Origin: JAFGUB01 sp050305515
GTDB lineage: Bacteria > Campylobacterota > Campylobacteria > Campylobacterales > Sulfurimonadaceae
NCBI GenBank assembly: GCA_050305515.1
Contig: JBNLFL010000024.1
Location: 145,641 to 209,640, forward strand
Length of the DNA stretch: 64,000 nt
Direction of reading: 5' to 3'
Positions within the stretch are counted from its first letter, which is position 1. Each line of letters starts with the position of its first letter. This document shows, piece after piece, positions 50,391 to 58,882 of this stretch. Under the pieces are notes generated by a model. The model searched no databases, was not told where the DNA came from, and saw nothing but the letters and a program-made list of their open reading frames with translations. A program made the translations under genes and the position numbers.

Positions 50391-51107
50391 ATGAAAACAA
50401 AAACGGCTTTTCCAAATCTCCTTAAAACGTTTTTTGTCATCCTCTTTTTTGTCGGATTTGTCGATTTTTTTGCTTCCATGCAGTTTCTATTCATGTTGCA
50501 GATATCGCTTGAGGGGCGTTTTTTTATTATTCCGACGCTGCTCGGAGCCATTTTGGGCGTACTCTTCATATCAACCCGGCACTATTATCGTGTAGCGCAG
50601 GAGCGTCTGATCTATGAAGAGCTGGCCAAAGTCGATACGCTTACCGGTGCCATGACACGCTATCGCTGTGAAGTGGTCTTCGATATCGAAATGAAACGGC
50701 TGCAGCGCTCAAAACAGCCGTTATCGGTTATTATGATCGATATCGACGATTTCAAGCAGATCAACGACCGTTTCGGACACCTTACCGGCGATCGGATACT
50801 TCGTGCGGTGTATGGGCGCATGACAGGGGTGTTGCGCGAAATTGACAGTGTCTGCCGATGGGGTGGCGAAGAGTTTCTGCTTCTGTTGCCCGAGACAGAC
50901 AGGGAATCGCTGGGCATCATTGCAGAGAAACTGCGTAAGAGTGTAGCTTCGCATGATTTCGGTCTGGATACGCCGATCACGATCAGTTTGGGCGGAATAA
51001 CGGTTTATGATGCCGGTGATGGCATGCAATGTATGATCAAGAAGGCCGACGATGCCCTATATCGTGCCAAAGCGGAAGGAAAAAATCGTTTCGCCGAAGC
51101 GTTATGA
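50391..51107 (+). CDS. Two-helix membrane diguanylate cyclase
   Basis: 238 residues: two N-terminal membrane helices (about 10-32 and 43-63) and a complete GGDEF domain with MIDIDDFKQINDRFGH and RWGGEEFLLLLPETD. No periplasmic sensor of useful size. Its 3' end overlaps the convergent helicase by 6 bases. Confidence 0.92.
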   Translation: MKTKTAFPNLLKTFFVILFFVGFVDFFASMQFLFMLQISLEGRFFIIPTLLGAILGVLFISTRHYYRVAQERLIYEELAKVDTLTGAMTRYRCEVVFDIEMKRLQRSKQPLSVIMIDIDDFKQINDRFGHLTGDRILRAVYGRMTGVLREIDSVCRWGGEEFLLLLPETDRESLGIIAEKLRKSVASHDFGLDTPITISLGGITVYDAGDGMQCMIKKADDALYRAKAEGKNRFAEAL

Positions 51108-53900
51108 CTCTTTTTTCCGGTACGGCGGTTTGGGTGCGGGCGTGCGGTGGAGTCTGCGAAAACAGCTCTGGCAGATCGCAAACTCGGAATTGTAGGGGAG
51201 CGGTTTGGAGCATTCGCGGCAACGCGGCACAAAATGGCTCTGCTTAAGCGAATTTTCAATAAAACGGTTCAGCAGTGTCCGCGTACTTCTTGCGTGTTCG
51301 ACATCAATAAAGCTTTCGCTGAAACGGTAACTCAGCCATAGATAAAGCGAAATTTCCTTGACCCGATCCTCCGCCTCGAGAAGCTCTTCCATCGTTGTGG
51401 CATACTCCTGAATGTTCCGCGGCGGTATGTAAGGAATGCTCTCTTTGGCTTCGAGCAGCCGGACATAACGTTCATACACCTGCATCAGATAGGGCGAGGA
51501 GGTTGTCAGCGGCGCCGTGGCGAGCTGGAACTTGGTGGCGAGATCCAGCTCGTAGCGGTCGACGATGGCTGCCGCTTCGAGCATCCCCTCAAGATTGGTG
51601 GCGCGGAAAGGGCCGTCAAACTTCATGTTTTTGACAAAGAATTCCAGAATGACAGCGAGCGAGCGCTCCTCAAGAATGCCGCCGACGAGACGGATGTGAT
51701 CGAGGTTGGCCATAACCCGAAAAGGCACGCTGATGTGGTGATCCTCTTTGGGGTAGAGGCGAACGATGGTTCTGAGCACATCAGGCTTGAGTGCCCCGAC
51801 ATAGCCCGCTTCGCTCATGCCGTAACGCCCGGCGCGGCCAGATATCTGGTGGACTTCCGAAGGCGTGAGATCGCGCTGGTTCTCGCCATCAAACTTGTCG
51901 GCTTTGCTGAAATAAAGCGTTTGAATGGGCAGGTTGAGGCCCATGGCGATGGCATCGGTTGCGACCAGTACGTCCGTTTCGCCCTCACGGAAGCGCCGCG
52001 CCTCTTCGCGCCGTACTTCCGGCGAGAGGTTGCCATAGACGACGCTGACGCTGTGATAGCGCGCGAGCTGCTGTTTGAGACGCAGCACGTCACGGCGGCT
52101 GAAAGCAATCACCGCACTGCCGCGCGGCACTTCGGCCAGAGGCGTGGCGTGTTTGAGCAGATGCAGCGGATTTTTGCGTTCGAATTCGATGATTTCAAGC
52201 GGCTCGTTCAGGTATTCCGCCAGCGCTACAACCGCCTCTCTGGCATTGGAAGAGCCTGTCATGATAACGGTTTTGGCAGGGGCACCGATGATGGCATTGG
52301 CCCAGGCCCAGCCGCGGTCACGGTCATCGATCATCTGCACTTCGTCAATGACGCAGACGTCCACATCGACATCGAAGTTGAGCATTTCGATGGTGGAACT
52401 GATGTGGGAGGCCTCGTCATCGAGAATCTGCTCCTCCCCGGTGATGAGGGATGCGGCGATACCGCTCTCAAGCAGCTCCTCATACCCTTCGAGTGCCAGC
52501 AGCCGCAGGGGTGCGAGGTAGTACCCCGTGTCGGCTTTTTTGAGACGCTCCATCGCCGTGTAGGTTTTACCGCTGTTGGTGGGACCGATATGCAGAATCA
52601 GTTTGCGGCGCAGCTCTCTGGCGAAAGGGAAAAGGTTTTTAAAATCGCGGATCGTGCGTGCGAGCAGTTCCGAACGCTGGCGTTTGAAGAGCATCTGCTG
52701 AATGTTCTTTCCAAAAGCATAGACGACTTTGCGTACCATCTTCGGCGTAATGTCAAGGTGGCGCCCCATGAGCGGCAGCAGCTCATCGTAGATAAATCCG
52801 TAAAGGGTGGCATCGTCAAGCTGCAGCAGGCGGGAGTGCTCTTTACATGTAAAGACCAGTTCCGAGAGAGATGCTTCAAAATGTTCGCGGCTGAGCCGCT
52901 CGGCATCTTCGAGCGCAGCGGCGATGTCCAGAGGCTGCTCAAGCCAGATGCTTTCAAGCAGCGGGGCCTTCTCAAGCGTAAGGGCGAGTTCGTAGGGAAG
53001 CAGGAGCTGCGTGAAAGGAAGGGTGAGGGTACGTTCGAGTGTTACAAGGACATCATGCGGTGTCTGGGAGACCTGAATTCCGGAATGCAACGTTGCAATG
53101 ACCTGCTGCAGGAGGGCATCGGGAAGCTCCGGATACCCGCCTTCCCACACCGGAGGCATCCGTTTGAGGGACGAGAGTATGGCCGCGGCATCAAGATAGC
53201 GGTGTTTTGGATGGGCGCATCGTTCCAGAAAGGTATTGATCTGTTCCTGTTTTATTTTTGAGAGTTCCGCTTTTTGCGCCTCGACTGCTTCGATGATAAC
53301 TGCTTCGCTCTCATTTTGGAGCATGTCGTAATCGAAACGCCGGGTCTTGAGCGTGTGGATCTTTTTAAAAGCGTCTCCCAAAACGCGGTATTCGAACGAG
53401 GCGTTGAATTCGAAGCGGTCATCAAGATCAAAAACGCCGCCGAGCGCTTTTTCCAGGTCACTTCTCTTCTTTTCAAATCGCAGATGGCGCAGGGTCGATT
53501 CCATCTTTTCGAGCGTGATTTTTTTACTGCGTACATCAATGTAGGCGCTATGCAGCAGTTTCGCTTCTTCGGGGGTGACATCGAGTTCGGCAATCAGTTC
53601 TGAGATCTTTTCGGAGCGTTCGAGTGTCGGAACGGCATTCGCAGGGGAGGGATAGATACGGTTTTCGGCCTTGAAAAAGGCGACGATATGGTTGCGCAGA
53701 TCAAGGTCGCCCTCGCTCCAGATACGCCGGAAGAGTTTGACGAGCTGCGGTTTTTCAAAGGAGTCCGGGATCATGCCAAGCGATTGGCTCAGCTCGATCA
53801 GTGTTGCCGTGGAGACCCGTTCGATCCCATCGTCGAAACCGTCTCCGTCGAAGTAGTGGCGGATCCGCTGGTTGAGTTTTGAATGCTTCTTTTTAGCCAT
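51102..53900 (-). CDS. SUV3-like superfamily 2 RNA helicase with long N-terminal region and zinc ribbon
   Basis: 932 residues from the ATG at 53900 (MAKKKHSK); the open frame runs 38 codons further up but includes a palindrome and lacks a good site. Residues 1-430 are helical and unfamiliar. Walker A GPTNSGKT at 439-446, DEVQ box at 519-522, HELICc with ATDAIAMGLNLP and QISGRAGRYG, then a SUV3 C-terminal type region and a CRECSKP...CQSC zinc ribbon near the end. SUV3 is known as the mitochondrial degradosome helicase, so an RNA-turnover role is plausible. One palindrome copy (Thr-Cys-Lys, residues 351-353). Confidence 0.85.
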   Translation of the reverse strand: MAKKKHSKLNQRIRHYFDGDGFDDGIERVSTATLIELSQSLGMIPDSFEKPQLVKLFRRIWSEGDLDLRNHIVAFFKAENRIYPSPANAVPTLERSEKISELIAELDVTPEEAKLLHSAYIDVRSKKITLEKMESTLRHLRFEKKRSDLEKALGGVFDLDDRFEFNASFEYRVLGDAFKKIHTLKTRRFDYDMLQNESEAVIIEAVEAQKAELSKIKQEQINTFLERCAHPKHRYLDAAAILSSLKRMPPVWEGGYPELPDALLQQVIATLHSGIQVSQTPHDVLVTLERTLTLPFTQLLLPYELALTLEKAPLLESIWLEQPLDIAAALEDAERLSREHFEASLSELVFTCKEHSRLLQLDDATLYGFIYDELLPLMGRHLDITPKMVRKVVYAFGKNIQQMLFKRQRSELLARTIRDFKNLFPFARELRRKLILHIGPTNSGKTYTAMERLKKADTGYYLAPLRLLALEGYEELLESGIAASLITGEEQILDDEASHISSTIEMLNFDVDVDVCVIDEVQMIDDRDRGWAWANAIIGAPAKTVIMTGSSNAREAVVALAEYLNEPLEIIEFERKNPLHLLKHATPLAEVPRGSAVIAFSRRDVLRLKQQLARYHSVSVVYGNLSPEVRREEARRFREGETDVLVATDAIAMGLNLPIQTLYFSKADKFDGENQRDLTPSEVHQISGRAGRYGMSEAGYVGALKPDVLRTIVRLYPKEDHHISVPFRVMANLDHIRLVGGILEERSLAVILEFFVKNMKFDGPFRATNLEGMLEAAAIVDRYELDLATKFQLATAPLTTSSPYLMQVYERYVRLLEAKESIPYIPPRNIQEYATTMEELLEAEDRVKEISLYLWLSYRFSESFIDVEHARSTRTLLNRFIENSLKQSHFVPRCRECSKPLPYNSEFAICQSCFRRLHRTPAPKPPYRKKES
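52843..52852. repeat. TTACATGTAA palindrome (in SUV3-like helicase)
   Basis: Read as Thr-Cys-Lys in the N-terminal region. Confidence 0.95.
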
Positions 53901-53992
53901 GTGCAATGGTAGCAGATTTTCCCTCTGAGTGAAGCGAAGGCTATGTAGCATCCCATCAAGCATCTGACCCTTACCATTGTGTAGATTCCACA

Positions 53993-54002
53993 TTACATGT
54001 AA
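53993..54002. repeat. TTACATGTAA palindrome (upstream of SUV3-like helicase)
   Basis: 93 bases before the preferred helicase start, in the divergent region. Confidence 0.95.
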
Positions 54003-54091
54003 GGCTTGAAACATCGAGTTAACCCTCAGGTATAAGGCTTCGGCAATGCAAAGGGCGCTATAGTATCTCCAAAAAAAGAGAGGGATGCTTC

Positions 54092-54412
54092 ATGGACGAA
54101 ACGTTTGCGGACGAATGGACGCAGGAGGAGTACCTTCGCGAAAAAGCGCGACTCGAACATGAAGGCGTGGCGGTTGTACTCGTCGATACCATCCTCTCTC
54201 CCATTGAAAAATCGGGAAGCATCACCTACAACCCTTATGAACTTTCAAAATACCCGGAGGGTTCCGTATTTGTCTTTTACTGCGATACCGGCAAGGGAAC
54301 AAAAGAACGGCTGGGCGAATTTCGAAAAAAATTTCCGAAGTATCACTGCATTTCGCTCTATGGCGGTCGTGGCTACTGGCGCAAAAACATGACGCTTGAG
54401 AGTACAAAATGA
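54092..54412 (+). CDS. Rhodanese-like small protein
   Basis: 106 residues. The segment VFVFYCDTGKGTKERLGEFRKKF followed by LYGGRGYWRKNM follows the rhodanese pattern, with Cys in the active-loop position (YCDTGKG). No signal peptide. ATGA overlap with the DUF309 gene. Confidence 0.65.
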   Translation: MDETFADEWTQEEYLREKARLEHEGVAVVLVDTILSPIEKSGSITYNPYELSKYPEGSVFVFYCDTGKGTKERLGEFRKKFPKYHCISLYGGRGYWRKNMTLESTK

Positions 54413-54738
54413 TCGATACCGGCACGTTGATACCTGCGATGAACACCTTTATGAAGGCACTTGAAGAGGAGCGCTTTTATGAAGCGCATGAATATCTCGA
54501 GGCACTCTGGTTTCCGCGGCGCCAAACCGATCATGACGAGATCTGGCTGCTGAAGGGATTCATCAACGCGGCGGTCAGTTTTGAGCTTATCAAGCGCGGA
54601 CGCCCCGAAGCGTCGCAGCGAGTCTGGAAAAACTTTGAAAAGTACCTTCCGGCACTCTCCCGGGTCAGCCGACCAAACCGTCAGCATTATGAGGCGGGAT
54701 ATCATAAAATCAGAGCCATCAGGAGCCGCTATGTCTAA
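54409..54738 (+). CDS. DUF309 protein
   Basis: 109 residues, helical, with the family core FYEAHEYLEALW and LLKGFINAAVSFELIKRG. The conserved His-Glu may bind metal. Overlaps both neighbours, so part of the rhodanese-DUF309-nitroreductase operon. Function not established. Confidence 0.85.
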   Translation: MIDTGTLIPAMNTFMKALEEERFYEAHEYLEALWFPRRQTDHDEIWLLKGFINAAVSFELIKRGRPEASQRVWKNFEKYLPALSRVSRPNRQHYEAGYHKIRAIRSRYV

Positions 54739-55351
54739 TTTTTCCGATGCAATGGCGTTTCGTCACGCCTGCAAACGTTTCGATCCCGATCGAAAACTTC
54801 CACCGGAAGCGTTGGAGGCGCTGTTGGAAACGCTGCGCCTCTCTCCCTCTTCCTTCGGCATGGAGCCCTGGCGGGTTATTGTCGTACAAGGCAGTGAACT
54901 CAAAGCCGCGCTGAAACCGCTTTGCTGGAATCAGGCCCAGATTGAGAGTTGCAGCGAACTGCTGATCTTTACGACGGATAACGCCAGTGTGCGCAGCGAC
55001 AGCGACTATGTCCGGAACATGTTCATGCGGCGGGGACTCACACCGGAGGCATGTGAAGCTTACATTGCCCGTTACGGCAGTTATCTTGAACCGATAGAAA
55101 ATGATCCGCTGCTGCTTGAGAACTGGACGGCGAAACAGTGCTACATTGCTGCCGCCAACGTTATGACCCATGCCGCCGCTCTCGGTATTGACAGCTGTCC
55201 GATTGAAGGATTTGAGAAAAAGGGCGTTGAAGCACTTCTTGAACTCCAGAGTGAGCAGAAACTGGCGCTGATGGTCGCACTCGGATACCGCGTGGATGCC
55301 CAAAGCGAGCGAAAACGGCTTCCTCTAGAGGCGTTGGTCACGTTTCGGTAA
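54731..55351 (+). CDS. NAD(P)H-dependent nitroreductase, NfsB-like
   Basis: 206 residues from ATG 54731. FMN-binding RHACKRFDP, LSPSSFGMEPWRVIVV and the C-terminal IDSCPIEGFEK and VALGYR segments fit the NfsB/FRase I group. Reduces quinones, nitro compounds or flavin. Overlaps the DUF309 gene by 8 bases. Confidence 0.9.
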   Translation: MSNFSDAMAFRHACKRFDPDRKLPPEALEALLETLRLSPSSFGMEPWRVIVVQGSELKAALKPLCWNQAQIESCSELLIFTTDNASVRSDSDYVRNMFMRRGLTPEACEAYIARYGSYLEPIENDPLLLENWTAKQCYIAAANVMTHAAALGIDSCPIEGFEKKGVEALLELQSEQKLALMVALGYRVDAQSERKRLPLEALVTFR

Positions 55352-55358
55352 CGCCTCT
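55327..55358 (+). terminator. Long-stem hairpin at the end of the nitroreductase gene
   Basis: AGAGGCGTT and AACGCCTCT form a 9-pair stem with a 14-base loop that includes the last codons. No U-run follows, so termination is uncertain. The extended -10 TGCTACACT of mscS begins 15 bases later, at 55372. Confidence 0.35.
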
Positions 55359-55412
55359 CTAAGGGCGCTGATGCTACACTTTCACGACTAAATCTTCCCA
55401 AAGACAGGCACT

Positions 55413-56252
55413 ATGGAACAGGAACTTTCACATTACACGCAGCAGCTCATACAGTATGGCACCGAGTACGGCATGAAGATCGTTTCGGCACTGCTGATCT
55501 TTTTTATCGGACGGATGATAGCAAAAGGTCTGAGTCGTATCACCCATAAGATGATGGTGCGCTACAGCGTTGACGAGACGCTACGGAAGTTTGCGGAAAA
55601 CGGAGTTTATGTCGGTTTGATGGTCGTCATCATCATGGCGACAATCAGTGAACTTGGAGTCGATACCACCTCGTTTATGGCAATTCTCGGCGCGGCAGGC
55701 CTTGCGATCGGTCTGGCACTCAAAGATACTCTTTCCAATGTCGGTGCCGCAGTCGTCATTCTGATCTTCCGCCCGTTTAAGGTAGGCGATTTTATCGAGG
55801 CGGGCGGTGCGTCGGGGACGGTTGATAACATTGGACTCTTTACTACCACCATCAGCCCTCCGGACAACCGCATCATCATTGTGCCCAACTCGGCCATTAC
55901 GGGGAGTAATATCATTAACTATTCCAACAAACCGGTACGTCGGGTCGATCATATCATCGGCATCAGCTACAACGATGATATCCGTCTGGCGAAAGAGACG
56001 CTTTATGAGGTTATCAGGGCCGATTCAAGAACGCTCAGCGATCCCGAACCGTTGGTTGCCGTAGCATCTCTGGGTGAGAGCAGTGTCAACTTTACCATGC
56101 GCGCGTGGGTCAGTTCGGATGAATACTGGCCTGCCTATTTTGATCTGATTGAAAATGCCAAACTCGCACTTGATGCCAAAGGCATTACGATTCCATTCCC
56201 GCAGATGGATGTCCATCTGAGTTCCAACCCATCACAACAAGGAGCACTATGA
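55413..56252 (+). CDS. mscS: MscS-type mechanosensitive channel
   Basis: 279 residues: three membrane helices, with the pore helix and hinge in ILGAAGLAIGLALKDTLSNVGAAVVILIFRPFKVGDFIEAGG, and the beta domain motif IIIVPNSAI. Releases solutes on hypo-osmotic shock, which complements the compatible-solute genes at 7-12 kb. ATGA overlap with the DUF481 gene. Confidence 0.95.
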   Translation: MEQELSHYTQQLIQYGTEYGMKIVSALLIFFIGRMIAKGLSRITHKMMVRYSVDETLRKFAENGVYVGLMVVIIMATISELGVDTTSFMAILGAAGLAIGLALKDTLSNVGAAVVILIFRPFKVGDFIEAGGASGTVDNIGLFTTTISPPDNRIIIVPNSAITGSNIINYSNKPVRRVDHIIGISYNDDIRLAKETLYEVIRADSRTLSDPEPLVAVASLGESSVNFTMRAWVSSDEYWPAYFDLIENAKLALDAKGITIPFPQMDVHLSSNPSQQGAL

Positions 56253-57040
56253 AAAAAGTATTATCCCTCGCATTGGCAGCATCTGCACTGTTACTGGCAG
56301 ACGGCAGTGATGCCGATGCACTTAAAACCCATACGGAACTGAGCTACGTGCAGACGCAGGGGAATACCGATACGAATGCGTTCTCGGTAGATTTCTCCGC
56401 AAACAAAAATTGGGGTGCCCATAAAGCCAAATTCGATATTGATATGCTCTACGGTTCCGAGAATCAGGTTGAGAGCAAGAATAAGGTGATCGCCGAATTC
56501 AACTACGACTATCAGTTTGCGGAGCAATTTGCAATCAACTATCTGGCAGGTTACAAACGTGACCGTTTCTCCGGTTTCGAGTATCAGTTCTATACGGGTC
56601 CGGGTATTAAATATATTGTATTGAGCAGTGACGCACACAAACTCGATTTTCAGGCAAACGTGCTTTACAGTGCGGATGAAGGCATGGATAAATACTATGA
56701 TGGCGTCAGTGGCGACGAGATTAAATATCCCTATCCCGACGGAACGTCCGGTGCTACAAAAGAAGATGGCAAGAGTGATGATTATACCGGCTATGTGGCC
56801 AAGGCAAACTACAGCTGGCAGATCATGGAAAATCTGAAGTTTTTGCAAGAAGCCAGCTACCGCGGTGATTTTGAAGAGAGCGAACGCTATTTCGTCAACT
56901 CCAAAACTGCGTTTGAAAGCAAAATCAGCGATTTCTTTTCAATGGGAATCAGCTATAAGGTTGACTATACGAATCTGCCGCCAGAGGGTAAAGAGTATTC
57001 TGACCGCACCTTCATGACGTCACTGATTATTGATTACTGA
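56249..57040 (+). CDS. DUF481 outer membrane protein (YdiY-like)
   Basis: 263 residues: signal peptide (about 1-18) and alternating beta strands of a barrel, starting with THTELSYVQTQGNTDTNAFSVDFSAN, the typical DUF481 opening, and ending LIIDY. Co-transcribed with mscS. Function unknown. Convergent 7-base overlap with the MFS gene. Confidence 0.83.
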   Translation: MKKVLSLALAASALLLADGSDADALKTHTELSYVQTQGNTDTNAFSVDFSANKNWGAHKAKFDIDMLYGSENQVESKNKVIAEFNYDYQFAEQFAINYLAGYKRDRFSGFEYQFYTGPGIKYIVLSSDAHKLDFQANVLYSADEGMDKYYDGVSGDEIKYPYPDGTSGATKEDGKSDDYTGYVAKANYSWQIMENLKFLQEASYRGDFEESERYFVNSKTAFESKISDFFSMGISYKVDYTNLPPEGKEYSDRTFMTSLIIDY

Positions 57041-58143
57041 TCGGCAAGCCGTACTCTGGCAGCGGTAAATGCCAGAGTGGTCGCAACAGCGACCAGTGCC
57101 GCTGCGGCAAAGAGCTGCTCCGGCCAGAATTCATAAATATACCCCGAGGCCAGCGCGCCGATAAATCCTCCCAGACCGTACGCAATCCCGAAGAAGAACT
57201 GCTGTGCGAGTTTTCGCTCTTTGTAGAGTGTAAAAAGCGTACTGATGGCAGCCGTATGAAACAGTGCAAAGCTGAGTGCATGCAGACTCTGCGAGAGAAA
57301 GAGCAGCGCCAGATTTTCAGGTGCGCCATAGACCAGAGACCATCTTAAAACGGTGGCTGCGGCGCAAAACTGCAAGAGGGTGATAAGACGCCTTCGCAGC
57401 AGCGGCCCCTGAAAATAGAACATGGCGATCTCTATGATGACACCGAAACTCCAGAGGTAGATCGTCGTATCCATTGAAATACCGTGATCGGTGACGTAAA
57501 TTGTGAAAAAGTTATAAAAAGGGCCGAAACTCACCTGCATCAGCAGCATCCCACTCCAGAGCCAGGGATGGCGCAGTAGATTGATACCTTCCGAGGCAGA
57601 AGGCTGCATTGGCGTGATGCTGTTGTGATGATCCAGCGCGGCGATACGGTAACCAAAGAGTGCCGTAATGATAACCATCGCCAGAAGGTATCCCAGCGCC
57701 ACATTGGGAGTACTGAGTGTTTTTACCAGAACCAGTGCCACGAGAATAAAACCGACGGAACCGAAAAGACGAATACGTCCGTAGCGCTCTTTCCCGATCT
57801 GTTCAAGCGCGATGACTTCGATATAGGGAAGAATCAGGCTCAGTCCGATGCCCAGAGCGATATTGGCAAAGAGCAGTGCCCAGAAGTGATGCAGCGCGGG
57901 AAAAAAAGCCGCCGCACTGATCACAAGCAGCAAAATTGCTGCATTAAAGACACTCCGATCGAGCCGCAGTCTTTTCAGAAACGCAAAAGGTATGATGAAA
58001 CGTACCAGCGGCGCACTGGCGTAGATGATACCAATCTCCGAAGGCGTGTACCCGGTCATATTGAGCACTTTGGGCATAAAAATGATATGCACCGCGATGA
58101 TGGCGAAATAGAAAAAGTAGAACGAGCCGACGAGAAGCGGCAT
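57034..58143 (-). CDS. Major facilitator superfamily transporter, HcaT/PPP-like
   Basis: 369 residues with about 12 membrane helices; resembles the MFS_1-like group that contains the HcaT permease and related proteins (GRIRLFGSVGFI motif between helices). Substrate unknown. Starts directly after the stop of the RDD gene. Confidence 0.83.
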   Translation of the reverse strand: MPLLVGSFYFFYFAIIAVHIIFMPKVLNMTGYTPSEIGIIYASAPLVRFIIPFAFLKRLRLDRSVFNAAILLLVISAAAFFPALHHFWALLFANIALGIGLSLILPYIEVIALEQIGKERYGRIRLFGSVGFILVALVLVKTLSTPNVALGYLLAMVIITALFGYRIAALDHHNSITPMQPSASEGINLLRHPWLWSGMLLMQVSFGPFYNFFTIYVTDHGISMDTTIYLWSFGVIIEIAMFYFQGPLLRRRLITLLQFCAAATVLRWSLVYGAPENLALLFLSQSLHALSFALFHTAAISTLFTLYKERKLAQQFFFGIAYGLGGFIGALASGYIYEFWPEQLFAAAALVAVATTLAFTAARVRLADQ

Positions 58144-58659
58144 TCAGTTTCGTGTGTCGCGGATTACCGCAGTACGGCTGATGAGGTCATGCAGGGTACG
58201 TTTGTCACGGCGGAACAGGCCGGTGAAAAATCCCAGAAACAACGGAATTGCCGAGATCAGGTATCCAAAAAAACGTACAACCAGCTGAAGCGTGGAAGCA
58301 CGTTCAAGCGTTTTGGCATCGACAACAAGAGTTCGCGCCATCTTTTTTCCCGGTGTTTGCATACTGATGCGCCAGAAAGCGACATAAATAACCATGGATA
58401 GCAGCAGCTGGGCCAGCGAGATTAGCGGATCCGGAGCATTCTGCATCGCTTCCTGCTGGTTGACCAGCAGATCGATAGCCCCGGATTTTTTCATTGCTTC
58501 ACGACCGAAAAGCGTCATGAAAATGAGACTGACAGGGACGCCGATCATAAAAAGGTCGGTGACAAATCCCATGGCACGGGACCAGAAACCGGCGTAGGGT
58601 ACTTTGGGAGTCTGAGAAGTTTTTGGAGGAGATTTTTTACGAATGGTTCGCCAACGCAT
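58144..58659 (-). CDS. RDD-family membrane protein
   Basis: 171 residues: basic N-terminus, three membrane helices, and the RDD pattern FWSRAMGFVTDLFMIGVPV with MQTPGKKMARTLVVD and RRDKRTLHDLISRTAVI. The next 223 bases (58660-58882) contain no gene; they hold AT-rich sequence and one palindrome copy. Confidence 0.85.
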   Translation of the reverse strand: MRWRTIRKKSPPKTSQTPKVPYAGFWSRAMGFVTDLFMIGVPVSLIFMTLFGREAMKKSGAIDLLVNQQEAMQNAPDPLISLAQLLLSMVIYVAFWRISMQTPGKKMARTLVVDAKTLERASTLQLVVRFFGYLISAIPLFLGFFTGLFRRDKRTLHDLISRTAVIRDTRN

Positions 58660-58844
58660 ATGGTTTAAGCCTTATTAAAGAAGAGTTTACTACCGATTTA
58701 CCCGACTATTTTATACTGTCATCAATTATCAGTTAAAGAGCCATTAATTGATAGTTATGATTCATACACTCCTTAAGATTTGAAGCCCGTCCGAGCCTGC
58801 CTCTCGTGACGCGGTTGAAGCTTTTTTCCCAATAAAATTCAGAG

Positions 58845-58854
58845 TTACATGTAA
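58845..58854. repeat. TTACATGTAA palindrome (downstream of typA)
   Basis: 28 bases beyond the typA stop. Confidence 0.95.
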
Positions 58855-58882
58855 CAGATTTTTCAGCAAGAAGGCTGAGGTA

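Noticed and set aside
51696..53261. 521-codon open frame antisense to the SUV3-like helicase
   Set aside because: No domain, composition of a shadow frame, and the opposite strand has all helicase motifs.
53901..54014. 38-codon extension of the SUV3-like helicase
   Set aside because: It contains a palindrome copy in its leader and lacks a ribosome-binding site; MAKKKHSK at 53900 is a better start.
1770..58854. TTACATGTAA as transcription terminators
   Set aside because: Most copies are inside genes and lack T-runs, and the hairpin has only a few weak A-T-rich pairs.
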